A stretch of 64,000 nt of DNA. Source: Streptomyces sp. SCSIO 75703 (lineage in GTDB: Bacteria; Actinomycetota; Actinomycetes; Streptomycetales; Streptomycetaceae). The translations under genes and the position numbers were made by a program. The DNA is taken from NCBI RefSeq assembly GCF_036607905.1, contig NZ_CP144555.1:4340001-4404000 (forward strand). The letters run 5' to 3'. This document shows, one piece after another, positions 43,335 through 52,245 of the stretch. Position 1 is the stretch's first letter, and every line of letters begins with the position of its first letter. Under the pieces are notes generated by a model. The model saw only the letters and a program-made list of their open reading frames with translations, was not told the DNA's origin and made no database searches.

Positions 43335-43748
43335 TCACCGGGCGAGCAGCTCGGCGATTCCGTCGTCGATGCCGAGCTGTTCGCCCTCCGACCCCGGCGG
43401 CACCGCCCGCAGCGTCCGCTCCAGCCACGCCGACACCTGTGCGGCGGGCGCCTCCAGCAGGGCGTCGCCGTCGGGGCTGCTCAGCGCGATCAGCACGACG
43501 CTGCGGCCCTCGGCCTTCGACGGCCACACCCGCACGTCCCCCTGCCCGCCCGGCCGGAAGACGCCCTCGACCAGCAGATCGCGGGCGAACGTCCAGTGCA
43601 CGGGGTGGCCCGAGTCGATGTGGAAGGTGACGTGGACCGCGTAGGGGTCGTCGGAGTGGTAGGCGAGCAGGGCGGGGACCGCGAGTCCCCGCTCGGGCGA
43701 CAGGATGAGCCGCATCTCCAGTTCGCGTTCGACCACGATGGGGTGCAT
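43335..43748 (-). CDS. ssgG: SsgA-like sporulation/cell-division protein SsgG
   Basis: A 137-residue SALP protein. The family core is clear: ERELEMRLILSPERGLAVPALLAYHSDDPYAVHVTFHIDSGHPVHWTFARDLLVEGVFRPGGQGDVRVWP. SALPs exist only in morphologically complex actinomycetes. The neighbours (TPR protein, hppD, RDD proteins) match the S. coelicolor SCO2924 locus as I recall it, which is ssgG, affecting placement of sporulation septa. ATG 43748 behind AGGA. Confidence 0.85.
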   Translation of the reverse strand: MHPIVVERELEMRLILSPERGLAVPALLAYHSDDPYAVHVTFHIDSGHPVHWTFARDLLVEGVFRPGGQGDVRVWPSKAEGRSVVLIALSSPDGDALLEAPAAQVSAWLERTLRAVPPGSEGEQLGIDDGIAELLAR

Positions 43749-43839
43749 GGCGGTGTCCTTCCTCGGTTCTCGTACGGTTTCGCGGGGGCCGCGGTGAGCG
43801 TCCCCGTACGAGGGAGAGGAGGCGGGGGCGTGAGCATTA

Positions 43840-43862
43840 CGCGAGTTCGCGAAAGTTTTTTC
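43840..43862 (+). terminator. Hairpin followed by a T-run in the ssgG-RDD intergenic region
   Basis: CGCGA/TCGCG hairpin (43840-43851), then AAAG and seven T (43856-43862). It is a classical intrinsic terminator shape, rare in this genome, located between divergent genes. It may end a short transcript, or the T-run may be an A-tract in the ssgG promoter on the other strand. Confidence 0.35.
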
Positions 43863-44032
43863 CGGACCTCCGTCCGGTGGGCCCCCGAGGGGCACGCCCG
43901 CCATGTGAAGGTCCGGGCACAGGCGTTGCCCGAAAGGGGCCCGTCCGGCCGGACGGGCGGTATGGCGTGTTCCCGTCTGGTAGATGTGGACACTCCCCCC
44001 AACCATCCCCGAGCAGATACGGGACGACGGAC

Positions 44033-45625
44033 ATGAGCGCCCCAACCCCGGCACCCGGCGACGACAGGCCCCGCGAGGGGTATTACCCGGACCCCTCCAT
44101 CCCCGGATACGTCCGGTACTGGAACGGCGCCTCCTGGGTGGCGGGCACCAGCCGGCCGGCTCCCCGGGACGGCGAGTCGCTCGCCCCGCCGCCCGGCGCG
44201 CTGCCCTCCGTGGAGGAGACCGGCCCGCACTTCTTCGACGAGGACCCGCTCCAGGAGCCGCCCCCGGCCGCCGCGTCCCAGCACGGCAGCCGCCCGGAAC
44301 CGGCCGCCGCGTGGGGCGCCGACGCGCAGCCGGCCGGCACCGGAGCCCCCGAGGTCGCCTGGCCCAGCCCGCCGGGCCCGGACCAGGGCGCCGTGCAGGA
44401 CGCCGACCCGCGGGTGGACCCGAGGGTGCCGCACTCCCCGGCCCCGGTCCCGCACCCGGCCGCGCCGTCGCCCGCGGCCGCCTCGCCCGCCTCGCCCGCC
44501 TCGTCCGCCTCGTCCGCCGTCGGCACGGACGGCACGGACGGCGCGCGGGGCGGCGGCACGGGCACGGCCGGCGCTCCCGCGCCCGCCGAGGCGCCCGCCG
44601 CCTCCGCGCCCGGCGACACCTTCGTCTTCCGCCGTCCGGGCGCGGGGCCCGGGACCGCGGCACGGCCGGCGCCGACGGCCGCCGAAGGGCCCGCCGACGA
44701 GGGCACCATGACCTTCCGTCCCGTACCGCCGCGCACGGCGGGGGAGCCGGGGCCCCGGCCGGGCCCCGGTCCCGGCGCCGGGAAGGCCGCCGCCGCCCGC
44801 GCGGGCGCGGCACGGGCCGGAGCGCCGGCCCCGGCCGCCCCCGCGGCCCCGTCGCCCGCCCCGTCGCCGGCGTCCGGGCCGTCCGGCCCGCAGGGGGCGG
44901 GACCGGCTCTTCCCCGGCAGCCGGCGAGCCCCGGGCCCGCCGAGGCCCCGCAGCAGCCCGCCGTCCCCTTCCCGCCGGTCGCCCCGGCGGCGCCGCTGGC
45001 GGCCGGACCCGGCGGCGGCCAGCCGTCCTGGGCCCAGCAGGTGCACCGGCTCGCCGCGACCGGCGGCGACGAACAGCCGCCGGTCGCGCCCTGGAAGCCC
45101 CCGGTCGACGACGTGTTCCAGGCCGCCGCCCGGCGGCAGGCGGCGGCCCGCCCCGCGCCCCTCGGCAAGCGGCTCGCCGCCCGGCTGGTCGACACCGTGG
45201 TCCTCGCGGGCGTCACCGCCGCGGCCGCCGTCCCCCTCGGCACCCGGGCGGCCGACCACCTCCAGGCCAAGATCGAGGAGGCCCGGCTCTCCGGGGAGAC
45301 GGTCACCGTCTGGCTGATCGACGGCACCACCGGCCCCTACCTCGGCATCGTCCTGGCCGTCCTGCTGCTCTTCGGCGTCGCCTACGAGGTCCTGCCCACC
45401 GCCAAGTGGGGCCGCACCCTGGGCAAACGGCTGCTCGGCGTGGAGGTGCGGGACATCGAGGCGCACGAGCCCCCGTCCTTCGGCGCCGCCCTGCGCCGCT
45501 GGCTCGTCTACAGCGTCCCCGGCCTCCTGGTGATCGGCGTCGTCGGTGTGGCCTGGTGCCTCTTCGACCGCCCCTGGCACCAGTGCTGGCACGACAAGGC
45601 GGCCCACACCTTCGTCGCCGGCTGA
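44033..45625 (+). CDS. DUF2510/RDD-domain membrane protein with long Pro/Ala linker
   Basis: A 530-residue protein, ATG 44033. Residues 15-38 are a DUF2510 module (GYYPDPSIPGYVRYWNGASW). Residues about 40-375 are disordered Ala/Pro/Gly. The C-terminal about 150 residues are an RDD domain with three helices: PLGKRLAARLVDTVVLAG, GVAYEVLPTAKWGRTLGKRLLGVEV, PWHQCWHDKAAHTFV. Function unknown; RDD proteins have been linked to ion or metabolite transport. Confidence 0.82.
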   Translation: MSAPTPAPGDDRPREGYYPDPSIPGYVRYWNGASWVAGTSRPAPRDGESLAPPPGALPSVEETGPHFFDEDPLQEPPPAAASQHGSRPEPAAAWGADAQPAGTGAPEVAWPSPPGPDQGAVQDADPRVDPRVPHSPAPVPHPAAPSPAAASPASPASSASSAVGTDGTDGARGGGTGTAGAPAPAEAPAASAPGDTFVFRRPGAGPGTAARPAPTAAEGPADEGTMTFRPVPPRTAGEPGPRPGPGPGAGKAAAARAGAARAGAPAPAAPAAPSPAPSPASGPSGPQGAGPALPRQPASPGPAEAPQQPAVPFPPVAPAAPLAAGPGGGQPSWAQQVHRLAATGGDEQPPVAPWKPPVDDVFQAAARRQAAARPAPLGKRLAARLVDTVVLAGVTAAAAVPLGTRAADHLQAKIEEARLSGETVTVWLIDGTTGPYLGIVLAVLLLFGVAYEVLPTAKWGRTLGKRLLGVEVRDIEAHEPPSFGAALRRWLVYSVPGLLVIGVVGVAWCLFDRPWHQCWHDKAAHTFVAG

Positions 45626-45669
45626 CCCCGCGGCGCCGCCGCCCGGGGCCTGATGTCCGGGCGGCCGGT

Positions 45670-45716
45670 CCGGCCCCGGGGGGTGGCGCGAGGACGCCCC
45701 ACCCCCTCGGGGCCGG
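45670..45716. terminator. Bidirectional terminator after the RDD gene
   Basis: A long GC stem (CCGGCCCC...GGGTGG with its complement, one bulged A) between convergent genes. Confidence 0.65.
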
Positions 45717-45743
45717 CACCGGCGCGGGCGGCCCGGGGGCCGG

Positions 45744-46751
45744 TCAGTCGTCGGTCTCCCCGGGAAGACCGTCGTCCAGGACGATGCGGACGGTCGCGCC
45801 GTGGCACGCCACCTCGGCGAGCTGGGCCGCGATGCGGCAGTAGGCGGTCGTGGCCATCGCCCAGTCGCCGTCCAGGGGCGTGGTGGCGCCCCGGGTGTCC
45901 CACAGTTCGATCAGCAGGGCGATGAGGGTGCGTCCGGACAGGACGGTGTGGACGCGGCCTCCCCCGATGTCCTCGACCGAGGGCGGGATGCGGAAGTGGG
46001 CGTGCCCGACGGCCCGGCCGACGAGCCATTCCCAGGTGTCGCGGTGGACGACCAGTTCGGCGGCGGCCACGCCGGCGGCCTTGAGCAGCAGGACACCGTG
46101 GGCGATCCGCGGGTCGTCGTCCCGACCGGCCGATCCGCGGCGGGCGTCCGGCGCGGCGGGACCGTCCACGCCCCGGTAGGCGGCCTCGATGGCCTCCCTG
46201 AGGCCGTGGTCCTGGCCCTGGTCGTGGTCCCCGTCCCGGCCCTGGCCGTGGTCCCCGTACCGGTCCCGGTCCCGGCCGTGGTCGCGGTCCCCGTTCCCGG
46301 GCCGCTGGTCGCCGTTCTGCATGGTTCCCCCCTGGGAGTCGGTGTCGGACGGGGCGGGCGGAGGCGCCTCGGTGGGTCCGGCGGGTACGTGTCCCGGTTC
46401 CTCGCCGGACCCGGCCCCCGGCGCGGGCTCCTCCGGTGTGCTGCCGCGCACGGGAGCGTCCCCCTGTTCGGCCGCCGCGCCGGTGCCGAGGGCCTCGACG
46501 GCTTCGCGCAGCCGGAGAAGCTCGTTTCGCATCTCGTCGAGGCCGCCGATCACCCGGTCCTGACGCCGGCCCGCCGTCCGGTACTCCTCGCGTGAGCCGG
46601 CGATGCCCTGGTCGATGCGTTCCAGCACCTCCAGGCGGCTCCGTGTGACGTTCTCGTCCAGCCTGGTGAGCCCGACGGCAGGAGAGTCGAGTTGCTCCCT
46701 CGTCGCCTCCAGATATCTCCTCGCGTCATCGAAAGCATGTCTCCACCGCAC
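45744..46751 (-). CDS. Unknown protein with His/Asp/Gly repeat linker
   Basis: A 335-residue protein, GTG 46751 behind AGGGGG. Residues 1-90 are helical with coiled-coil character (RLEVLERIDQGIAG, RNELLRLREAVEAL). Residues about 95-190 are low complexity, including a run of Gly, Asp, His, Arg and Gln from a repetitive DNA stretch (46208-46310). The C-terminal about 130 residues form a compact domain: ELVVHRDTWEWLVGRAVGHAHFRIPPSVEDIGGGRVHTVLSGRTLIALLIELWD. I do not recognise this domain. Conserved-looking ends with a variable middle suggest a real gene. Confidence 0.7.
   Translation of the reverse strand: MRWRHAFDDARRYLEATREQLDSPAVGLTRLDENVTRSRLEVLERIDQGIAGSREEYRTAGRRQDRVIGGLDEMRNELLRLREAVEALGTGAAAEQGDAPVRGSTPEEPAPGAGSGEEPGHVPAGPTEAPPPAPSDTDSQGGTMQNGDQRPGNGDRDHGRDRDRYGDHGQGRDGDHDQGQDHGLREAIEAAYRGVDGPAAPDARRGSAGRDDDPRIAHGVLLLKAAGVAAAELVVHRDTWEWLVGRAVGHAHFRIPPSVEDIGGGRVHTVLSGRTLIALLIELWDTRGATTPLDGDWAMATTAYCRIAAQLAEVACHGATVRIVLDDGLPGETDD
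46208..46310. repeat. Degenerate GC-rich repeat array (His/Asp/Gly/Arg codons)
   Basis: Imperfect reiterations of CCTGGTCGTGGTCCCCG/CCGTGGTCCCCG-type units inside the unknown minus-strand gene. They encode its His/Asp-rich linker and are likely to vary in length. Confidence 0.6.
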
Positions 46752-47053
46752 GTGACCCCCTCGTCGCTCTGTGTGTTCGGCTGCTCGTACCTCCCCAGGA
46801 AGACCGCGCGTGACGCGGCGGTTTCCGGCCCTTCCCTGGCCGGTACCCGCCCCGAACAGAGGCCGGTGCCGGGCGCGTTGGCCCCGTCGGCGGGCCCGGT
46901 CCGGCCGGCGTGCCCGGCGGCGTCGCCCTCGGCCGCGCGGTGCGCGGCCGGCGGGGGAGCGTGGGGCCGGGCGTCCGCCGGGGGCGGGCCGGAGTCATCC
47001 GGACGGCCGCTCGCCGGATGCGGGGGTGGGGGGTTTCGGGGTCGACTCGGGCC
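46752..47053. other. Intergenic region between divergent genes
   Basis: 302 bp. A slightly lower-G+C part near 46752-46830 probably holds the promoter of the minus-strand gene. No hairpin or operator stands out. Confidence 0.4.
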
Positions 47054-47803
47054 ATGAGCAGCGAACCGCCCTACGGCTCCGGCGGGCAGCCGCCGGAGGA
47101 CGACCCGTTCCGCAAGCGCCCCCCGTCCGGACCCGGCCCGGAACCGGGCCAGGGCGCGGGCGGCGCGGGCTCGCCGTACGACACGCCGCCGTCGTCGGGC
47201 GGCGGAGAGCCGCCGCCCTGGGGCGGGAGTCCCTACGGCGGCGGACAGCCCCCGCCCACGGGCGGCCCCTACGGCGGGGGCGGGCAGTACCCCGGCGGCC
47301 CCTACGGCGGTGATCCGTACGGGGGCGGGGGCGGGCCCGGCGGCCCGCTCGCCGGCATGCCCCCGCTGGCCGACAGCGGGCGCCGCACGCTCGCCCGGAT
47401 CATCGACATGATCCTGGTGGGCCTCGTGGTCTGGCTGCTGAGCTGGGCGTTCAACGTCGCCGAGTTCCGCGTCAACGGCGACCAGCTCGACGCGGGCAGG
47501 TCCTTCGGGCAGTCCGTGATCGCCGCCGTGCTCTACATCGGCTACGACACCTACATGACCGCGACCCGGGGCCAGACGCTCGGAAAGAAGTGGTTCGGCC
47601 TGCGGGTGGCCAACCTGGACGACGGCGCCACGCCCTCCGTGCAGACCTCGCTGATCCGGGCCGCGGTGCTCTGGCTCCCGTTCGCCTTCTGCTGCGCCTG
47701 CGTGTGGACGATCATCGCGGGCGGCTGGAGCTTCTTCGACAAGCCCTACAAGCAGGGCCTGCACGACAAGGCGGCCAAGACGGTGGTGGTCAGCGCCCGT
47801 TGA
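47054..47803 (+). CDS. RDD-family membrane protein with Gly/Pro N terminus
   Basis: A 249-residue protein, ATG 47054. Residues 1-105 are Gly/Pro/Tyr repeats (PYGGG). The RDD domain follows: SGRRTLARIIDMILVGLVVWLL, YDTYMTATRGQTLGKKWFGLRV, YKQGLHDKAAKTVVV, with three to four helices and an FCCACVW cluster of Cys. It is a second RDD protein within 3 kb of the first. Confidence 0.85.
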   Translation: MSSEPPYGSGGQPPEDDPFRKRPPSGPGPEPGQGAGGAGSPYDTPPSSGGGEPPPWGGSPYGGGQPPPTGGPYGGGGQYPGGPYGGDPYGGGGGPGGPLAGMPPLADSGRRTLARIIDMILVGLVVWLLSWAFNVAEFRVNGDQLDAGRSFGQSVIAAVLYIGYDTYMTATRGQTLGKKWFGLRVANLDDGATPSVQTSLIRAAVLWLPFAFCCACVWTIIAGGWSFFDKPYKQGLHDKAAKTVVVSAR

Positions 47804-47813
47804 CGTGCCGGGC

Positions 47814-47854
47814 GCGGGTCCGCGGTGCGCCGGGAGGGCGTGCCGCGGACCCGC
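47814..47854. terminator. Bidirectional terminator
   Basis: Perfect 12-bp stem GCGGGTCCGCGG/CCGCGGACCCGC with a 17-nt loop between convergent genes. Confidence 0.75.
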
Positions 47855-47863
47855 GGCGGCGGG

Positions 47864-48148
47864 TCAGGCGGCGCGTCCGCGCACCGGCTCGGCGGCCGGC
47901 GCGGAGAGCCGCGGCGGCGGCACCGGGAGCGGACGTCCGGCCGTCGCGGACGGCGCGGCGGCCGGACGCCTGCGGGGCGACGGGGCCGTCACGGCGACCA
48001 GCACGCCGAGCGCGAGCGCCGCGACGGCGACGACCGCGACGCCGGGGCCCGAACGCGTCTGCGACAGCAGCAGCATGGCGAAGGTCGAGAAGACCACCGT
48101 GCACGAACCGTAGACGAACTGTGCGGGAGTCGGACGGGGCATGGCCAT
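47864..48148 (-). CDS. Small two-helix membrane protein (unknown)
   Basis: A 94-residue protein, ATG 48148. Two membrane segments (FVYGSCTVVFSTFAMLLL and VAVVAVAALALGVLVAV) are followed by a Pro/Arg/Ala tail. No family recognised. Position and coding bias suggest a real gene. Confidence 0.65.
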   Translation of the reverse strand: MAMPRPTPAQFVYGSCTVVFSTFAMLLLSQTRSGPGVAVVAVAALALGVLVAVTAPSPRRRPAAAPSATAGRPLPVPPPRLSAPAAEPVRGRAA

Positions 48149-48546
48149 CGTGTCCTCGGAAGGCGATCTGGGGGTCGGGACCGGCTGTCGGCCCGGCGCC
48201 GCGCCGGTTCGGGGCGCCGTGCCGGGCGACTCTCACGGGCTGTGTGCCCGAGTGCCTCTCACAGTAAGCGCGGCCCGCGGGGCGGGGCAGATGCACGGGG
48301 GGCGCACGGAGTCATGGCGTTCGGCAACCGGACGGTATCGCGCGCCCGCCAGGGGTGACCAGGTGTCCGCTGAGCGAACACCCGCTCACATAATGCAGTT
48401 GATATGCCCAAGTCAAGATCTGTCTTTTCCTCCGAACCTCTAGTCAAATAACGGCACTTGACTACACGCGTTGATCACGGGTGCGCGGACCTGCCATGTC
48501 CTTGTCCTTTTTCTTCCGCGCGCGTGGACGCGGGGGAGGAAATCAA
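48149..48546. other. Upstream region of the M6 protease
   Basis: 398 bp. The first half is GC-rich and plain. Positions 48380-48480 are unusually AT-rich and hold repeated GTCAA motifs. The end carries the GGAGGAAA ribosome site. Confidence 0.5.
48441..48464. promoter_or_regulatory. Operator-like palindrome upstream of the M6 protease
   Basis: TAGTCAA (48441-48447) and TTGACTA (48458-48464) are perfect 7-bp inverted repeats spaced by 10. A further AAGTCAAG lies near 48411. The right half contains TTGACT, usable as a -35. No known regulator is matched. Confidence 0.4.
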
Positions 48547-50916
48547 GTGACCAGTAGACCCTGGACGTTCAGGACGGCGGCCACCGTCGTCGCACTGGCC
48601 GCCGCCGCGGCCACCATGTCCGCGGCGACCGCGGCCCAGGCGGACGCACCGGTCCGCCCGGCGGCCTCGGAGGGCAACGACCCGCACCCGGCCGAGGGCA
48701 TGGACGAGCACAACCTCGACGGCCCGCTCAGCCGCACCCAGGAGGCCCAGCGCCAGGAGGCCCTGGACCAGGTCCTGTCCGGCCGCGCCTCGGTCAAGGA
48801 CCGCGACGGCTCGAAGGTCGTCCAGCTCAAGGGCAACGGCAAGGGCAAGGGCAAGAAGGGCGACACCAAGTACGTCGAGCTGGGCCGGGAGAAGACCGAC
48901 AAGATCTTCACCATCCTGGTCGAGTTCGGCGACCAGGTGGACAGCCGCTACGGCGGCACGCCCGGCCCGCTGCACAACGAGATCGCCGAGCCCGACCGCC
49001 GCAAGGACAACTCCACGGCCTGGCAGGCGGACTACAACCGCGAGCACTTCGAGGACCTGTACTTCGGCACCGGCAAGAACACCGAGTCGGTCAAGAAGTA
49101 CTACGAGAAGCAGTCCTCCGGCCGCTACTCCGTCGACGGCGTGGTCTCCGACTGGGTCAAGGTGCCCTACAACGAGGCCCGGTACGGCAACAACGCCTGC
49201 GGCGCCTCCACCTGCTCCAGCGTGTGGAACATCGTCAGCGACGGCCTCGACGCCTGGGTCGCCGACCAGAAGGCCAAGGGCCGCACCGACGCCCAGATCA
49301 AGGCCGACGTCGCCCAGTACGACCAGTGGGACCGCTACGACCACGACGGCGACGGCGACTTCAACGAGCCCGACGGCTACATCGACCACTTCCAGATCGT
49401 GCACGCGGGCGAGGACGAGTCCGCCGGCGGCGGCGCCCAGGGCACCGACGCGATCTGGGCCCACCGCTGGTACGCCTTCGGCACCGACGCCGGCGCCACC
49501 GGCCCCGAGGGCAACAAGCTCGGCGGCGCGCAGATCGGCTCCACCGGCATCTGGGTCGGCGACTACACCATCCAGCCGGAGAACGGCGGACTGGGCGTCT
49601 TCGCCCACGAGTACGGCCACGACCTCGGTCTGCCCGACCTCTACGACACCGCCGGCGGCGACAACTCCACCGGCTTCTGGACCCTGATGTCCTCCGGCTC
49701 CTGGCTCGGCACCGGCCGCAAGGAGATCGGCGACCTGCCCGGCGACATGACCGCCTGGGACAAGCTCCAGCTCGGCTGGCTGAACTACGACACGGCCAAG
49801 GCCGGGATCAACTCCTGGCACAAGCTGGGCCTGGCGGAGTACAACACCAAGCACAAGCAGGGCCTGGTGGTCCAGCTCCCGAAGAAGGCCGTCACCACCG
49901 AGATCGTGCCGCCCGCGCAGGGCGAGACGCAGTGGTGGAGCGGCAGCGCCGACAACCTCAAGAACACCCTGACCCGCACGGTCGACCTCACCGGGAAGCG
50001 GAGTGCCTCGCTCACCCTGGACGCCTGGTACGACATCGAGGCCGAGTACGACTTCCTCTACACCGAGGTCTCGACCGACGGCGGCGCCAACTGGACCGCC
50101 CTGGACGGCACCTTCGACGGCAGCCCGCTGCCGCGTGACGGCAGTGACAAGCCCGGCCTGACCGGCACCGCCGACGCCTACGGCACCCTGGTCTACCCGC
50201 TGGACGCCTACGCCGGCCGCACCGTCGACCTGCGCTTCCGCTACCAGACCGACGGCGGCGTGGCCCAGAAGGGCTTCACCGCCGACCGGATCACCGTCAC
50301 CGCCGACGGGGCCGTCCTCTTCTCCGACGACGCCGAGACCGCGGACGCCGCCTGGACCGCCAACGGCTTCACCCGAGTCGGCGCCTCCTTCACCAAGGAC
50401 TACGCGCAGTACTACGTCGCCGAGAACCGGCAGTACGTGTCGTACGACAAGACCCTGAAGGTCGGCCCGTACAACTTCGGCTTCGCCTCGCGGCCGGACT
50501 GGGTGGAGCACTACCCGTACCAGAACGGCCTGTTGATCTGGAAGTGGGACACCTCCCAGAAGGACAACAACACCAGCGTCCACCCGGGCACCGGCCTGAT
50601 CCTGCCGGTCGACTCGCACCCGCAGGCCCTGCGCTGGTCCGACGGCACGCTGATGCGCAACCGCATGCAGTCCTACGACTCGCCGTTCAGCACCTTCCGG
50701 ACGGACGCGATCACGCTGCACAAGGCGGACGTCAAGACCCGCGTGCCGGGCAAGCCGGGCGTGCCGGTCTTCAACGACCACACGAACGACTACTACGACC
50801 CGGCCAACCCGACCGGCGGTGTCAAGATCACTGACACCAACACCAAGATCAAGATCACCAAGGAGGCCGGCAACGGCTCCACGATCGAGCTGGAAGTCGG
50901 TCCGGCGGTGAAGTAG
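48547..50916 (+). CDS. Secreted M6-family metalloprotease (immune inhibitor A-like)
   Basis: A 789-residue exoprotease. GTG 48547 follows GGAGGAAA, and a Sec signal peptide ends near residue 31 (AATAAQA). A pro-region of about 85 residues precedes FTILVEFGDQV, where the M6 domain starts. The zinc site is His354-Glu355-x2-His358 in HEYGHDLGLPD, with Asp364 as probable third ligand. C-terminal beta domains follow from about 450 (DLTGKRSASLTLDAWYDIEAEYDFLYTEVSTDGG). The family degrades extracellular proteins; in Streptomyces this fits nutrient scavenging around development. A terminator follows. Confidence 0.93.
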   Translation: MTSRPWTFRTAATVVALAAAAATMSAATAAQADAPVRPAASEGNDPHPAEGMDEHNLDGPLSRTQEAQRQEALDQVLSGRASVKDRDGSKVVQLKGNGKGKGKKGDTKYVELGREKTDKIFTILVEFGDQVDSRYGGTPGPLHNEIAEPDRRKDNSTAWQADYNREHFEDLYFGTGKNTESVKKYYEKQSSGRYSVDGVVSDWVKVPYNEARYGNNACGASTCSSVWNIVSDGLDAWVADQKAKGRTDAQIKADVAQYDQWDRYDHDGDGDFNEPDGYIDHFQIVHAGEDESAGGGAQGTDAIWAHRWYAFGTDAGATGPEGNKLGGAQIGSTGIWVGDYTIQPENGGLGVFAHEYGHDLGLPDLYDTAGGDNSTGFWTLMSSGSWLGTGRKEIGDLPGDMTAWDKLQLGWLNYDTAKAGINSWHKLGLAEYNTKHKQGLVVQLPKKAVTTEIVPPAQGETQWWSGSADNLKNTLTRTVDLTGKRSASLTLDAWYDIEAEYDFLYTEVSTDGGANWTALDGTFDGSPLPRDGSDKPGLTGTADAYGTLVYPLDAYAGRTVDLRFRYQTDGGVAQKGFTADRITVTADGAVLFSDDAETADAAWTANGFTRVGASFTKDYAQYYVAENRQYVSYDKTLKVGPYNFGFASRPDWVEHYPYQNGLLIWKWDTSQKDNNTSVHPGTGLILPVDSHPQALRWSDGTLMRNRMQSYDSPFSTFRTDAITLHKADVKTRVPGKPGVPVFNDHTNDYYDPANPTGGVKITDTNTKIKITKEAGNGSTIELEVGPAVK

Positions 50917-50941
50917 CTCACGTCCTCCCAGGTCAGAGCAT

Positions 50942-50977
50942 GATCGGCGGCGGTCCCCTGGCGGGCCGCCGCCGATC
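50942..50977. terminator. Terminator after the M6 protease
   Basis: 12-bp perfect stem GATCGGCGGCGG/CCGCCGCCGATC, 12-nt loop, 25 nt after the stop. Confidence 0.8.
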
Positions 50978-50981
50978 CGTG

Positions 50982-51010
50982 TTTAGGTGCCTGTGTGGTT
51001 CTCTTATTGA
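50982..51010 (+). promoter_or_regulatory. Putative promoter of the small gene at 51050
   Basis: TTTAGG (50982-50987), 17 bp, TATTGA (51005-51010). Confidence 0.45.
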
Positions 51011-51049
51011 CACCGGTCCCGGCACCGGCCGACGCGGGGGGATGAGCGC

Positions 51050-51391
51050 ATGTCCGCAGGAGGCTTCTGCAAGCTGCCGAACGGCACCGTGGTGGTGGCG
51101 CTGAACCTGCCCAGCCCCGCCGCCGGGACGCCGGGCAGCGTCCGCGTACTGGTCCACGCCCAGAACCGGCCGCGCGCCCTGACCAGGCTGCGCAACCTGG
51201 GGCTGCGCGCGGTCTACCTGCGGGGCAACGCGGCCCCGCCCACCCTCGACGAGATCACCGCCGTCCTCCACCATCCGGACGGCCTGATATGGCGCACGGC
51301 CCCGACGGGCGGCACCGGCGGCCCGGACCTGGCCCAGGAGCTGTGGCGCCCGATCCGCGCCCTCCTCGGCCGCCCGGTGGCCCGCACCTGA
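51050..51391 (+). CDS. Small conserved-looking protein (unknown)
   Basis: A 113-residue protein, ATG 51050. It reads FCKLPNGTVVVALNLPSP, VRVLVHAQNRPRALTRLRNLGLRAVYLRGN and PTLDEITAVLHHPDGLIWR, an alternating strand-helix pattern with good coding bias. A promoter fits upstream. No family recognised. Confidence 0.65.
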   Translation: MSAGGFCKLPNGTVVVALNLPSPAAGTPGSVRVLVHAQNRPRALTRLRNLGLRAVYLRGNAAPPTLDEITAVLHHPDGLIWRTAPTGGTGGPDLAQELWRPIRALLGRPVART

Positions 51392-51578
51392 GCCCCGGCG
51401 GCCCGCACCCCGGGCCCACCCGCTCCTGAGCCCCCGGCGGCCACACCCGCCCGGTCCCCCGGCGGCCCGCCGGCGGGCCCGCGGTGACGTCGGACCCGCC
51501 CGGCGGCCCCGGCGCCCCGCGCGGGCCCCGGTCACCGGCACGCGCCCCCGCGCGGCCGTCGCCCCCGGCGGGGACCGC

Positions 51579-52166
51579 CTACGCCACGACCGGCCTCCCG
51601 GTCAGTTCGACGCCGGCCTCCCGCAGCTCCGCGAGGGCCCGCTCGGTGGTGGCCGGCGCCACCCCCGCGGTCAGGTCGAGCAGCACGTGCGTGCGGAAGC
51701 CCTCGCGGGCGGCGTCCAGGGCGGTGGCGCGGACGCAGTGGTCGGTCGCTATGCCCACCACGTCGACCTCGTCTATCTCCCGCTCCCGCAGCCAGTCGGC
51801 GAGCGGGGTGCCGTTCTCGTCGGTGCCCTCGAAGCCGCTGTAGGCGGCGGAGAAGGCGCCCTTGTCGAAGACGGCGTCGACGGCGCCGGAGGCGAGGGCG
51901 GGCGCGAAGTTCGGGTGGAACCCGGCGCCCTCGGTGCCGGCGACGCAGTGCGGCGGCCAGGTGCGGACGTAGTCGGGCCGGTCGGCGAAGTGGTCGCCGG
52001 GGGCTATGTGGTGGTCACGGGTGGCGACGACGTGCCGGTATCCGGCCGGGGCCTGCCCGATCAGTTCGGTGATGGCGGCGGCCACGTCACCGCCGCCGGT
52101 CACGGCGAGGCTTCCTCCCTCGCAGAAGTCGTTCTGTACGTCTACGACGATCAGGGCGCGGCGCAT
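51579..52166 (-). CDS. pncA: Nicotinamidase/pyrazinamidase PncA
   Basis: A 195-residue isochorismatase-fold amidase converting nicotinamide to nicotinate. Catalytic triad Asp9, Lys102, Cys144 (ATDHCVRATAL); metal ligands Asp51, His53, His59, His73. All match the M. tuberculosis pattern. ATG 52166, 79 nt after pncB on the same strand, so the two NAD-salvage steps are probably coexpressed. Confidence 0.95.
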   Translation of the reverse strand: MRRALIVVDVQNDFCEGGSLAVTGGGDVAAAITELIGQAPAGYRHVVATRDHHIAPGDHFADRPDYVRTWPPHCVAGTEGAGFHPNFAPALASGAVDAVFDKGAFSAAYSGFEGTDENGTPLADWLREREIDEVDVVGIATDHCVRATALDAAREGFRTHVLLDLTAGVAPATTERALAELREAGVELTGRPVVA

Positions 52167-52245
52167 GCTCGGTGTCCTTCGTGTGGGTCGGAAAGGGGAC
52201 GGGGCCGGACGGCGTTCGCGGTGGGCGGTCTCCCGCCGCGCCGGG

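Noticed and set aside
46752..47053. Small ORFs in the intergenic region
   Set aside because: They are GC-biased frames without ribosome site or codon-position pattern.
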